DNA of 36,871 bases, from contig CAMAWF010000027.1 of the NCBI GenBank assembly GCA_945861895.1, forward strand, positions 1-36,871, read 5' to 3'. Position numbers and translations under genes: made by a program. The notes under the pieces were generated by a model. That model saw only the letters and a program-made list of their open reading frames with translations. It had not been told where the DNA came from and did no database searches. This DNA comes from Rhizobium sp. Q54. Lineage in GTDB: Bacteria > Pseudomonadota > Alphaproteobacteria > Rhizobiales > Xanthobacteraceae. Below, piece by piece: positions 7,680 through 16,272 of this stretch. Position 1 is the first letter of the stretch, and every line of letters begins with the position of its first letter.

Positions 7680-8855
7680 ATGCGGCTTTCTTGGAATTTC
7701 ATCGCTTCAACGGCCATTGTGGCCGTTGCATTTGCTTTATCGCCCATCGGCAGCGCCGACGCGGCGAAACTGGATGGGCGTACCGTCAAGATCGGCTGTC
7801 TGGCCCCCTTGACCGGAAAAGGCACCGAATGGGGCCAGGCCGGCAAGGCGTCGATGGAGATCGCGGTCGAAGAGATCAATGCCAAAGGCGGCATCGGCGG
7901 CTTGCCGATCGAACTGATCTGCTACGACTACCAAACTCTGGAGGCGGAAGCCCTCAAGTCCGTCAGCCGGCTGGTCGAGCGCGACAAGGTGCTGGCGATT
8001 TCGGGCCCCTGCTTCAGCGGCCCATTCGAGACCATCGCGCCGCAACTCGAACGCTTGAAGACGGTCATCAATTCCTATTGCTCGTCCAAGCCCGGCCTCT
8101 CCGCCATGAGCCCGTGGGCGTTCCGCAATACGCTCACCAGCGACAAGCAGCTCAAGCCGGTGGTCGCGGCATGGGTGAAAGAATACAAGATGAAGAAAGT
8201 CGTCATCATCTATGACGCCGAGGACGCGGTTTCCAAGTCCGAAGGCGCCAGCGTGCTGCCGCCGCTGTTCAAGGAGAACGGCATCGAGGTGCTCGACTCG
8301 CTGACCTACCGCACCAAGGACACCGACTATTCGGCGCAGGTCACCAAGGCGAAGTCGCTCGGTGCCGAAGGCATCGGACTTGGCTCCTGCTATCAGAACG
8401 CGGCGGCCATCGCGAAGGAAATGCAGAAGCAAGGCCTCAACGTGCCGATCGTGGGCGGCGCCTGCGCCAGCGCGCCGGGCTACATCGATATCGCCGGCAA
8501 GGCCGCCGAAGGCACTTACATGTCGACGGCGGCGTGGATCGACGATCCGCGTCCGGAGGTGCAGGCTTATCTCAAGAAAGTCGTCGTCAAGCTCAACGGT
8601 GCGAAGCCTCCCTATGGCGGCCCGCGCGCTTACGACATCATCTATTCCTACAAGTACTGCTTCGAGAAATCGGGCGTCACCAACAAGCCCGCCGATCTCG
8701 ATTCCGATCGCGACAAAATACGCGTTTGCCTGGGTGGTCTGAAGAACTTCCCCGGCGTCGCAGGCGAGATCACCATGAACGAAGTGCGCGACGGCGCGGG
8801 CTCCAGCGCCATCCTCAAGGTGATCGACGGAAAATATGTGAACGTCGCCAAATAA
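7680..8855 (+). CDS. livJ: Periplasmic substrate-binding protein of Liv-type ABC transporter
   Basis: The 391-residue protein begins with a signal peptide (positive start, hydrophobic core to about residue 25, cleavage near SADA-AKL). The mature part starts with the family motif VKIGCLAPLTGKGTEWGQ and continues with AVEEINAKGGIGGLPIELIC and SVSRLVERDKVLAISGPCFSG, a type I periplasmic binding fold with two lobes. The start is well marked by GGGAGGA seven bases before the ATG. Such proteins capture amino acids, aromatic acids or dicarboxylates and hand them to LivHM. It stands after livHMGF and directly before the furoate-type operon, so a furoate-like acid is a reasonable but untested cargo. 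Several cysteines in the mature part (GPCFSG, SSYCSSK-like region, GSCYQN, GGACAS) are unusual and may form disulfides. Confidence 0.9.
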   Translation: MRLSWNFIASTAIVAVAFALSPIGSADAAKLDGRTVKIGCLAPLTGKGTEWGQAGKASMEIAVEEINAKGGIGGLPIELICYDYQTLEAEALKSVSRLVERDKVLAISGPCFSGPFETIAPQLERLKTVINSYCSSKPGLSAMSPWAFRNTLTSDKQLKPVVAAWVKEYKMKKVVIIYDAEDAVSKSEGASVLPPLFKENGIEVLDSLTYRTKDTDYSAQVTKAKSLGAEGIGLGSCYQNAAAIAKEMQKQGLNVPIVGGACASAPGYIDIAGKAAEGTYMSTAAWIDDPRPEVQAYLKKVVVKLNGAKPPYGGPRAYDIIYSYKYCFEKSGVTNKPADLDSDRDKIRVCLGGLKNFPGVAGEITMNEVRDGAGSSAILKVIDGKYVNVAK

Positions 8856-8886
8856 TCGGCGCCGGCAGAAAACATTCGAGCAGCTT

Positions 8887-8925
8887 GGGCGGCGCCCCAT
8901 TCTCCGGGACGCCGCCCTTTTCTTT
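8887..8925 (+). terminator. Rho-independent terminator after livJ
   Basis: GGGCGGCG (8887-8894) pairs perfectly with CGCCGCCC (8910-8917). A further CCC/GGG pair lies inside and the loop is about 7 bases. The stem is followed at once by TTTTCTTT (8918-8925). It separates the transporter transcript from the furoate-type operon. Confidence 0.85.
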
Positions 8926-8950
8926 GCCTTGCATGAGCCGATAATTCGGC

Positions 8951-8984
8951 AAGAATGCCGCAGGCGCCGAAGAATGCCGCAGGC
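8951..8984 (+). repeat. Direct repeat of 15 bp at the front of the large-subunit gene
   Basis: AAGAATGCCGCAGGC occurs at 8951-8965 and again at 8970-8984, a 19-base period. It lies just before the preferred start at 9018 and overlaps the alternative upstream ATG at 8955. The repeated bases would encode a low-value N-terminal tail, which supports the later start. Confidence 0.75.
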
Positions 8985-9017
8985 ATCAATGAGAAACACA
9001 TCGGGAAACGCCAACGC

Positions 9018-11969
9018 ATGACGGCAACGGCCGCAAGCTGGATCGGTCAATCGATCGAACGGGTCGAAGACGCCGCGCTGTTGTCCGGGCGCGGGCGCTT
9101 CATCGACGATCTCGGCGTCCGGCCGGGAACGCTGCACGCCGCCATTCTGCGTTCGCAGCATGCCCATGCCGCGATCCGCGCCATTCGCGCCGACACCGCG
9201 CGGCAGGCGCCCGGCGTCGCGGTGGTGCTCACCGGGCGCGATGTCGCCTCACTTTCGGCGAGCCTCGCCGTCGGCGTGAAAGCCCCGATCGAATGCTGGC
9301 CGATTGCGCTCGACCGCGTGCGCTACGTCGGCGAACCGGTCGCAGTGGTCGTCGCCGCCGATCGCTATCTGGCCGAGGACGCGCTCGACCTTATCGAAAT
9401 CGATTACGATCCGTTGCCGGCAATCGTCGATCCCCTCGCCGCGCTCGATCCGGCGCAGCCGCCGCTGCATGACGGACTTGGCTCCAACATCGCAAACGAC
9501 CGCTCGTTCTGTTACGGCGATCCGGAACGCGCCTTTTCCGAGGCCGCGCGGCGGGTGTCGGTATCGATCCATTATCCGCGCAATTCCTGCACGCCGATCG
9601 AGACTTACGGATTGATCGCCGAATACGACCCCGGCGAACAGGCCTATGATGTGCTCGCCAATTTCATGGGGCCGTTCAGCCTGCACTCGGTGATGGCGCG
9701 GGCGCTCAAGGTGCCCGGCAACCGGCTGCGGCTGCGCACGCCGCCGGATTCCGGCGGCAGCTTCGGCATCAAGCAGGGCCTGTTCCCCTATATCGTCTTG
9801 ATCGCGGTTGCCGCGCGCGCCGCCGGCAAGCCGGTGAAGTGGATCGAGGACCGGCTCGAACATCTCGCCGCGTCCGTTTCCGCCACCAATCGCGCGACCA
9901 AGCTCGACGCCGCGGTCGATGCCGACGGCCGCGTGCGCGCGCTTGCCTGGGACCAGATCGAGGATGTCGGCGCGCATATCCGCGCGCCCGAACCGGCGAC
10001 GCTCTACCGGATGCACGGAGTTCTCACCGGCGCCTATGACATCCGTCACGTCTCCGTGCGCAACCGCGTGGTGCTGACCAACAAGACGCCGACCGGACTT
10101 AACCGCGGCTTCGGCGGCCCGCAGGTGTATTACGCGCTTGAGCGCCTGATGCAGCGCATCGCCGTCGAGCTCAAGCTCGATCCCATCGATGTCATTCGCC
10201 GCAATCTGGTTCCGGCGGATGCTTTTCCCTATCGCACCGCCACCGGCGGACTGCTCGATTCCGGCAATTACGCGCACACCGTCGACATCGCATTGGCCGA
10301 CGGCGGATATGCCGACTTGCGCAAGCGCTGCGAACGCGCTCGCGCGGAAGGGCGCATCTACGGCATCGGCAGCGTCGCCGTGGTCGAGCCGAGCGTCTCC
10401 AACATGGGCTACATCACCACGGTGCTCACGCCGCAGGAGCGCCGCCGCGCAGGGCCGAAGAACGGCGCGCATGCAACGGCGACCGTTGCGCTCGACCCAT
10501 TGGGATCGGTCAGCGTTCACGTGGCGTCGGTGCCGCAGGGCCAGGGCCATCGCACGGTGCTGGCGCAAATCGTCGCCGACGCGCTCGGTCTCACGCCGGC
10601 CGATATTCGCGTCGTCGCCGAATTGGATACCGGGCGCGATGCCTGGTCGATCGCATCGGGCAATTACTCCAGCCGCTTTGCCGGCGCGGTCGGCGGCGCG
10701 GCGCACCTTGCCGCGATGAAGCTCAAGGCGAAACTGCAACGCATCGCCGCTGCGCAACTCAATGTGCCGGTCGGCGAAATTGAATTTGCCGGCGGACGCG
10801 TGCACGCACGCGGCAATCCCGACAATGCCGTATCGTTCACGCGGGTTGCCGCCGCCAGCCACTGGTCGCCCGGAACGCAAGCCGATGGCGACCACGCCTT
10901 GCGCGAAACCGTGTTCTGGACGCCGCCGGAATTGACCGCGCCGACGGAGGACGACGGGATCAATTCCTCGCTCTGTTACGGCTTCATTTTCGATTTTTGC
11001 GGCGTCGAGATCGACCGCGTGACCGGCGCGGTACGCATCGACAAATACGTGACCATGCACGATTGCGGGCGCGTGTTGCATCCGGCGATGGTGGCCGGAC
11101 AAATCACCGGCGGCTTCGCGCACGCCGTGGGCGCGGCGCTGTATGAGGAATATGCTTACGCCAGCGACGGCAGCTTCCTCACCGGCACCTTCGCCGACTA
11201 TCTGGTGCCGACGACAATGGAGGTTCCGGCGCTGACAATCCTGCATGTGGAGACGCCGTCGCCATTCACGCCGCTCGGCGCCAAGGGTGTCGGCGAGGGC
11301 AATTGCATGAGCACGCCGGTGTGCCTTGCCAACGCGGTGGCCGATGCGCTCGGCATTGCGGAAATAAATCTGCCGATGACGCCGGCAAAGCTCGCGGCGC
11401 ATGTTCATCCGGCCGAAGGCGCGCCGCGCCGGGCGCAGAACGTACCTGCCACCAAACCGTTCGCGGGACGGCGGCTGCACGGCAGCGGCAGCGCGGACGT
11501 CAAGGCTGCTCCCGAGGCGGTCTGGCGCATGCTGCTCGACCCCGGCACGCTTGCTGCGATCATCCCCGGCTGTCACGGCGTCGAAAAGCTTTCCGACACT
11601 CATTTTCGCGCCGCCGTCACGCTTGGCGTCGGTCCGGTATCGGGGCGTTACAGCGCGGAGATTATATTGTCGCAGCTTGTGCCGCCAAAGAGCGTAACGC
11701 TGACGGGTTCTGTCACCGGCGCGCTCGGCGACGGCCGCGGCGCGGGCCGGATCGCGCTCGCCGCCAGTGAACAGGGCGGCACGCGGATTTCATACGATTA
11801 CGATGCGGAGATCGGCGGCAAAGTAGCCTCCGTCGCCGGCCGTCTGCTGGACGGCGCGACGCGTCTTGTCATTCGCCAGTTCTTCGAGGCGCTCGCCCGT
11901 CACGCCGGCGGAGCGGCCAGGACCGGACTGTTCGCGCGGCTGCGCGCAATCTTCCGGAGGCGCCCGTGA
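9018..11969 (+). CDS. hmfA: Molybdenum hydroxylase large subunit with C-terminal CoxG domain, likely 2-furoyl-CoA dehydrogenase large subunit
   Basis: A 983-residue xanthine-oxidase/CoxL family protein. It begins WIGQSIERVEDAALLSGRGRF, the normal family start, which is why ATG 9018 is preferred over ATG 8955. The alpha/beta hammerhead domain covers about residues 15-130 and the molybdopterin domains about 140-800. GLNRGFGGPQ (about residues 360-369) lines the cofactor, and GAKGVGEGN holds the likely catalytic Glu760. The CODH-specific Cys loop of true CO dehydrogenase is absent. Residues about 815-965 form a separate SRPBCC/CoxG domain (GSGSADVKAAPEAVWRML to the C-terminus). With HmfB and HmfC it would hydroxylate 2-furoyl-CoA at C5. 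The assignment rests on the downstream ligase and hydrolase, whose order matches hmfABCDE. Another CoA-bound heterocycle is possible. Confidence 0.75.
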   Translation: MTATAASWIGQSIERVEDAALLSGRGRFIDDLGVRPGTLHAAILRSQHAHAAIRAIRADTARQAPGVAVVLTGRDVASLSASLAVGVKAPIECWPIALDRVRYVGEPVAVVVAADRYLAEDALDLIEIDYDPLPAIVDPLAALDPAQPPLHDGLGSNIANDRSFCYGDPERAFSEAARRVSVSIHYPRNSCTPIETYGLIAEYDPGEQAYDVLANFMGPFSLHSVMARALKVPGNRLRLRTPPDSGGSFGIKQGLFPYIVLIAVAARAAGKPVKWIEDRLEHLAASVSATNRATKLDAAVDADGRVRALAWDQIEDVGAHIRAPEPATLYRMHGVLTGAYDIRHVSVRNRVVLTNKTPTGLNRGFGGPQVYYALERLMQRIAVELKLDPIDVIRRNLVPADAFPYRTATGGLLDSGNYAHTVDIALADGGYADLRKRCERARAEGRIYGIGSVAVVEPSVSNMGYITTVLTPQERRRAGPKNGAHATATVALDPLGSVSVHVASVPQGQGHRTVLAQIVADALGLTPADIRVVAELDTGRDAWSIASGNYSSRFAGAVGGAAHLAAMKLKAKLQRIAAAQLNVPVGEIEFAGGRVHARGNPDNAVSFTRVAAASHWSPGTQADGDHALRETVFWTPPELTAPTEDDGINSSLCYGFIFDFCGVEIDRVTGAVRIDKYVTMHDCGRVLHPAMVAGQITGGFAHAVGAALYEEYAYASDGSFLTGTFADYLVPTTMEVPALTILHVETPSPFTPLGAKGVGEGNCMSTPVCLANAVADALGIAEINLPMTPAKLAAHVHPAEGAPRRAQNVPATKPFAGRRLHGSGSADVKAAPEAVWRMLLDPGTLAAIIPGCHGVEKLSDTHFRAAVTLGVGPVSGRYSAEIILSQLVPPKSVTLTGSVTGALGDGRGAGRIALAASEQGGTRISYDYDAEIGGKVASVAGRLLDGATRLVIRQFFEALARHAGGAARTGLFARLRAIFRRRP

Positions 11970-12790
11970 AGCCCGCGCGCTTCGACTACGTCCGCGCCGA
12001 AACGCTGGCGCAAGTGCACGCGGTGCTGGCCGCCGAAGGCGGCGATGCGCGCGTCATCGCCGGCGGGCAGACGCTGCTGCCAATGCTCTCGATGCGGCTC
12101 GCGCGCCCGAAAGTCGTGGTCGACATCATGCGGCTTCCAGAACTGGCGGAAATTGCCGGCGATGGCGAGAACATCCGAATCGGGGCCGCCGTTACGCAAC
12201 AACAATTGCTGGCCTGGCCGGAACTTGCCCGCACGGTGCCGCTGCTCGCCGCCGCACTGCCCTGGGTCGGCCACGCACAAACCCGAAGCCGCGGCACGGT
12301 CTGCGGCTCGCTCGCGCATGCCGATCCGAGCGCCGAAATCCCGCTCGCGCTGCTGGCGCTTGAAGGAACACTCGAATTGTCGTCGCGCCGCCGCCGCCGC
12401 GTCCCGGCAGCGCAATTTTTTACCGGGCTGATGTCGACCGCCCGCGCCGACGACGAGATGATCGAGGCCGCGATTTTCCCCTGCCGGCGCGCGGGCCACG
12501 GCTATGCGTTCCAGGAATTCGGCCGGCGGCACGGCGATTTCGCCATTGTCGCCTGTGCTGCCGTTGCGCATGCGCGCGGCATCAGGCTTGCCGTTGGCGG
12601 CGTCGCCGACCGGCCCATCGCCCGCGATTATTCAGATATCGACGGCGCGGCGCTCGACGACGCGCTCGATGAATTCGCCTGGCAGCTCGACGCGCGCGAC
12701 GATCTGCACGCCACTGCGAGCTATCGCCGCGGACTTGTCCGCCGGCTTGGCCGCGCGACCATCGAGGAGGCGCGCCGATGCCGCGCCTGA
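11966..12790 (+). CDS. hmfB: FAD-binding subunit of molybdenum hydroxylase, likely 2-furoyl-CoA dehydrogenase FAD subunit
   Basis: A 274-residue CoxM-like flavoprotein. The FAD pyrophosphate is held by AGGQTLLPMLSMR (residues 32-44) and by TRSRGTVCGSLAHADPSAE (residues 106-124). The start is a GTG at 11966 with GGAGG five bases upstream, overlapping the large-subunit stop by 4 bases. It passes electrons from the Fe-S subunit to an unknown acceptor. The length is normal for the family (about 260-290). Confidence 0.82.
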   Translation: MKPARFDYVRAETLAQVHAVLAAEGGDARVIAGGQTLLPMLSMRLARPKVVVDIMRLPELAEIAGDGENIRIGAAVTQQQLLAWPELARTVPLLAAALPWVGHAQTRSRGTVCGSLAHADPSAEIPLALLALEGTLELSSRRRRRVPAAQFFTGLMSTARADDEMIEAAIFPCRRAGHGYAFQEFGRRHGDFAIVACAAVAHARGIRLAVGGVADRPIARDYSDIDGAALDDALDEFAWQLDARDDLHATASYRRGLVRRLGRATIEEARRCRA

Positions 12791-13287
12791 GCGCTGAAGC
12801 CCGTCACCGCGTCGCTTTCCAGCTCAATGGCCGGCCGGTCGCGGCGGAAGCCGAGCCGCGCATGCTGCTCACCGACTTCCTGCGCCATACGCTCGGCATG
12901 ACCGGCACCCATGTCGGCTGCGAGCATGGCGTCTGCGGCGCCTGCACGGTGCAGATCGACGGCGTGCCGGCGCGCGCCTGCCTCACGCTTGCGGTGCAAA
13001 TCGAGGGCGCGCAGGTGCGCACCGTCGAAGGGCTCGGCCCCGAACCCGGCCGGTTGTCGGTGCTGCAAGAAGCATTCCGCCGTCATCACGCGCTGCAATG
13101 CGGATTTTGCACCGCCGGCATCCTGATGTCGCTCGACTATTATCTGCGCGCCAATCCCGACCCTGGCGAGGCTGCGCTGCGCGAATTCCTCGGCGGTCAT
13201 CTGTGCCGCTGCACCGGATATGTGCCGATCCTGGCCGCGGCACTCGACGCCGCGCGAAGACTGCGGGAGCCGCCACCGCATGCTTGA
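12778..13287 (+). CDS. hmfC: 2Fe-2S subunit of molybdenum hydroxylase, likely 2-furoyl-CoA dehydrogenase iron-sulfur subunit
   Basis: A 169-residue CoxS-like protein carrying two [2Fe-2S] sites. The plant-type ferredoxin cluster is bound by Cys48, Cys53, Cys56 and Cys68 (CEHGVCGACTV then AC), and the second cluster by Cys108, Cys111, Cys143 and Cys145 (CGFCTAG and CRCTGY). All eight ligands are present. The ATG overlaps the FAD-subunit gene by 13 bases and its stop overlaps the ligase start by 8, so translation is coupled. It relays electrons from the molybdenum centre to FAD. Confidence 0.88.
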   Translation: MPRLSAEARHRVAFQLNGRPVAAEAEPRMLLTDFLRHTLGMTGTHVGCEHGVCGACTVQIDGVPARACLTLAVQIEGAQVRTVEGLGPEPGRLSVLQEAFRRHHALQCGFCTAGILMSLDYYLRANPDPGEAALREFLGGHLCRCTGYVPILAAALDAARRLREPPPHA

Positions 13288-14839
13288 CCTCGGCAACAGT
13301 CTTCTGGCGAGCGTCGAGCGCGATCCGGATGCGCTCGCGATCGTCGACGGCAAAATGCGGCTGACCTATGCCGAATGGTATCGCCGCATCTGCGCGCTTG
13401 TCGCGGGGCTGGATGAGCTCGGCCTCGCGCCGGGCGATCATCTTCTCACCGTGCTGCAAAACCGCTGGGAAGCCGCGACCATCCATTGGGCGTGCCAGCT
13501 CGCGGGCATCATCGTGACGCCGATCAACTGGCGCGCCAGCGCCGACGAGATCGATTTCTGCGTCGAGAATTCGGAGGCAAAGGCCGTCGTCTACGAGGAG
13601 GTGTCGGCGGCGGCTGTCGCGCAATCGACCGCCGCGCAGTCGAGGCGGCGGATCGCACTCGACGCGCCAAAACACAGCGAGATCGGATGGGCCGCGCTCT
13701 TCGAGCGCACGGCGCCCAACGTGCAACCAAGGGCCGGCGCCGAGGCCTGGTCGATCATGCTGTACACTTCGGGGACCACGGCGCGGCCAAAAGGCGTTCC
13801 GCGACGCCAGCGCACCGAGCGCGCCGCGGCGCTCGCCCATGTCGCGCAAAATCTTTACCGGCATGGCGAGCGCACATTGGGCATCATGCCGCTGTATCAC
13901 ACCATGGGTGTGCGCTCGCTGCTGGCGATGTCGCTGATCGGCGGCGCCTTCGTGTGCCTGCCGCGCTTCGACGCGGCAAAGGCGCTTGAGCTGATCGCCG
14001 ACGAAAAAATCACCAATCTTTATCTCGTGCCGACGCTTTACCATGACCTCCTGCAGCATGAGCGCTTTGCGAAGGCAGACGTGAGCTCGGTCCGCAAGCT
14101 TGGATTTGCCGGCGCGCCCATGACCGACGGCCTGCTCAAGCAACTCCAGGCCGCGTTCAAGCCGGAACTTTTCGTCAATCATTACGGCTCGTCGGAAATC
14201 TACACCTTCACCGTCGCGCAGAATGCGCCGGCAAAGCCTGGCTCCGCCGGACGCGCCGGCATCAACCAGCGCATCCGTGTGGTGAAGCTCGGCGCCGCCT
14301 CGCCCGACGATGCCGCCGCGACCGGCGAGGAAGGCGAGATCATCGCGCTTCTGGCGGGCGATGAATCCTTCGAGGGCTATTGGCGCCGGCCCGAATCCGA
14401 CGCCAAAGCCTTGCGGCAGGGCTGGTATTTCACCGGCGACACCGGCTATCTCGACGCCGACCGCGATTTATTCGTCACCGGCCGGGTCGATGACATGATC
14501 ATCACCGGCGGGGAAAATGTGTCGCCGGTCGAGATCGAGAGCTGCCTTTCGCTGCATCCGGCCGTGCTGGAAGTCGCGGTCGTGGGTCTGCCCGACGAGC
14601 GATGGGGCAAGATTATCGCGGCGTTTATCAAGCGGCGCACACCCGTCGGGCATGACGAATTCGACCAGTTCTGCCGAACCTCCGGCCTTGCCAATTTCAA
14701 ACGTCCGCGCCGCTACGTTTTCGTCGCGGAGATTCCGAAATCTCCGGTCGGAAAGCTGCTGCGCCGCAAGCTGATCGCCGGCGAATACGACCATGAGAAA
14801 GTCCCCGCCAGTCCACACCACCGAGGAACCGCAGCATGA
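13280..14839 (+). CDS. hmfD: Acyl-CoA ligase, likely 2-furoate-CoA ligase
   Basis: A 519-residue ANL-superfamily adenylating enzyme. The phosphate loop is YTSGTTARPKGVP (from residue 162), the A5 motif is NHYGSSEIY, the ATP/ribose motif is GWYFTGDTGYLD, the hinge is VTGRVDDMIITGGENV and the catalytic lysine is Lys492 in PVGKLLRRK. The ATG at 13280 is chosen because MLDLGNSLLASVERDPDALA matches the family N-terminus as I remember it; the frame is open further upstream inside hmfC. It overlaps hmfC by 8 bases. Between the hydroxylase subunits and a crotonase-type hydrolase, its likely role is ATP-dependent formation of 2-furoyl-CoA. Benzoate-like acids are the main alternative. Confidence 0.75.
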   Translation: MLDLGNSLLASVERDPDALAIVDGKMRLTYAEWYRRICALVAGLDELGLAPGDHLLTVLQNRWEAATIHWACQLAGIIVTPINWRASADEIDFCVENSEAKAVVYEEVSAAAVAQSTAAQSRRRIALDAPKHSEIGWAALFERTAPNVQPRAGAEAWSIMLYTSGTTARPKGVPRRQRTERAAALAHVAQNLYRHGERTLGIMPLYHTMGVRSLLAMSLIGGAFVCLPRFDAAKALELIADEKITNLYLVPTLYHDLLQHERFAKADVSSVRKLGFAGAPMTDGLLKQLQAAFKPELFVNHYGSSEIYTFTVAQNAPAKPGSAGRAGINQRIRVVKLGAASPDDAAATGEEGEIIALLAGDESFEGYWRRPESDAKALRQGWYFTGDTGYLDADRDLFVTGRVDDMIITGGENVSPVEIESCLSLHPAVLEVAVVGLPDERWGKIIAAFIKRRTPVGHDEFDQFCRTSGLANFKRPRRYVFVAEIPKSPVGKLLRRKLIAGEYDHEKVPASPHHRGTAA

Positions 14840-15639
14840 CGAGCATGACATTCACCGACCCGCGCCTTGCCGCGCTTGACGGTTTCCGGGTGGAGATCGC
14901 CGCCGAACGCCGGCGCGCCGACATTATTCTCGAGCGGCCGCCGTTCAATATCATTTCAATGCCGCAACGCGATCAGTTGAGGCTGGTTTTCGAAACGCTG
15001 GACGAGGATGCGCGCGTGCGGGTGATCGTGCTGCGCGCCGCCGGCGAGCATTTCTCCAGCGGCGGCAATATCAAGGGATTCATGGAGGCATCGCCCGAGC
15101 ACGTCTCGAAGCTGGCCTGGAATATCGCGGCGCCCGCCCGCTGCGCCAAGCCGGTGATCGCCGTCAACCGCGGCTTTGCTTTCGGCGTCGGCTTCGAAAT
15201 CTCGCTTGCTTGCGATTTCCGCATCGTCTCCGAAACCTGCTTCTACGCCTTGCCGGAACAGAAGCTGGGTCAAATTCCCGGCTCGGGCGGCTCGGCGCGG
15301 CTGCAAAAGATCGTCGGCATCACGCGCACAAAGGATATCGTGATGCGCTCAAAACGCATCTCCGGCAAGCAGGCCTGCGATTGGGGGATCGCGACCGAAT
15401 GCGTGCCCGACGGCAAGCTTGAGGCGGCGACCGATGCGCTGGTCGAGGAACTGCTGACGTTCTCGCCGCTCGCACAACGCACGGCCAAGAAGCTGCTCAA
15501 CGACACCGAGGACTCCACCCTTTCCATCGCGATCGAGCTTGAAGGCCACTGCTACAGCCGGTTGCGCCAGTCCGACGATTTCCGCGAAGGTGTCGAGGCA
15601 TTTCATGCCAAGCGGCCGGCCAAATTCGGCGGAAGCTGA
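14836..15639 (+). CDS. hmfE: Crotonase-fold hydrolase, likely 2-oxoglutaryl-CoA hydrolase
   Basis: A 267-residue enoyl-CoA hydratase/isomerase family protein. The oxyanion-hole strands are HFSSGGNIKGF and FAFGVGFEISLACDFRI, and YALPEQKLGQIPGSGGSARL follows. The segment SPLAQRTAKKLLNDTEDS and the C-terminal RSDDF-like tail match my memory of HmfE, the enzyme that releases 2-oxoglutarate and CoA at the end of furoate breakdown. The start overlaps hmfD as ATGA with GAGGAA seven bases upstream. It is the last gene of the operon and faces a convergent operon. The bases 15640-15710 between them show no clear terminator. A dedicated hydratase or dehydratase role cannot be excluded from sequence alone. 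Confidence 0.75.
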   Translation: MTSMTFTDPRLAALDGFRVEIAAERRRADIILERPPFNIISMPQRDQLRLVFETLDEDARVRVIVLRAAGEHFSSGGNIKGFMEASPEHVSKLAWNIAAPARCAKPVIAVNRGFAFGVGFEISLACDFRIVSETCFYALPEQKLGQIPGSGGSARLQKIVGITRTKDIVMRSKRISGKQACDWGIATECVPDGKLEAATDALVEELLTFSPLAQRTAKKLLNDTEDSTLSIAIELEGHCYSRLRQSDDFREGVEAFHAKRPAKFGGS

Positions 15640-15710
15640 GGGCCGGAAATTCGCCCGTCAGAAATGCGACGCGAAGACCCCGGGCGACAAGGCGTTCTCG
15701 ATTACCGCAA

Positions 15711-16271
15711 TCATGCGTGGTTCCCCGGCAGAATCGCCCCGGCCTTCGACACGCGCGGCCGCGGCCGCCCGCCGTCCGAGAGCGCGACGACGACAACGAT
15801 CTCATCCGGACGGGGCGCACCCGGCGCCGAGACGGTGATCGTGTCGAAGTGGTCGAAGGACCAGACATCGTCCTTGTGGCCGAGCGGCACGTCTATTTCG
15901 GCGCCAGCCGCCCCGATTTTCACGTTCGAAGGAATGATGGCCTGCCCGCCGCCGATCGCATCCCGCATTGGCTTGCCAATGCGCGGATGCAGGAGAGCGG
16001 CGGCATGCTCGATGTCGCCCGAAACGCCGACAATGGCGGCCTTGCCATAAGCGACGGCCGGCCGCCGCAACACCGCCAACGCCTCGCGGACCAGCTGCTC
16101 GCCGAGTTTCGCCCCAAGCGGTATCAGCACTTCGAGATTGTCGGTGGCTTGGCCGGCAAGAGGATTTGCAATCACCGCGCATACGGCAACCCGGGTCACC
16201 GGTTCAATCGCCGGCAGCCCCGCTTCCGCGAAGATTGTGTCTTTGACCAGAACAATACGGCGGATATCCAT
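15711..16271 (-). CDS. AA_synth (DUF1185) family protein
   Basis: A 186-residue protein starting MDIRRIVLVKDTIFAEAG, with VCAVIANPLAG, YGKAAIVGVSGDIEHAAALLH, AIIPSNVKIGAAGAEIDVPL and PDEIVVVVALSDGGRPRPR. These match the small family called 'amino acid synthesis protein' (DUF1185), whose biochemical role is not established. ATG 16271 starts one base after the upstream amidohydrolase stop with GGGGG before it; an ATG at 16283 would add four residues and overlap. It is the last gene of the minus-strand operon with a Liv transporter and an ACMSD-like hydrolase, the usual kind of neighbourhood for this family in catabolic operons. The role is probably in turnover of the imported compound. Confidence 0.75.
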   Translation of the reverse strand: MDIRRIVLVKDTIFAEAGLPAIEPVTRVAVCAVIANPLAGQATDNLEVLIPLGAKLGEQLVREALAVLRRPAVAYGKAAIVGVSGDIEHAAALLHPRIGKPMRDAIGGGQAIIPSNVKIGAAGAEIDVPLGHKDDVWSFDHFDTITVSAPGAPRPDEIVVVVALSDGGRPRPRVSKAGAILPGNHA

Positions 16272-16272
16272 T

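Noticed and set aside
9249-11603. Very long open frame (784 codons) on the minus strand inside hmfA
   Set aside because: It is antisense to a well-conserved molybdenum hydroxylase gene, is rich in Arg, Gly and Ala without any motif, and is the normal by-product of GC-rich third positions.
9018-13287. Aerobic carbon monoxide dehydrogenase (coxMSL)
   Set aside because: The order is L-M-S, the active-site Cys loop of true CoxL is replaced by a xanthine-dehydrogenase-like NRGFGGPQ, and a CoA ligase and a CoA hydrolase follow.
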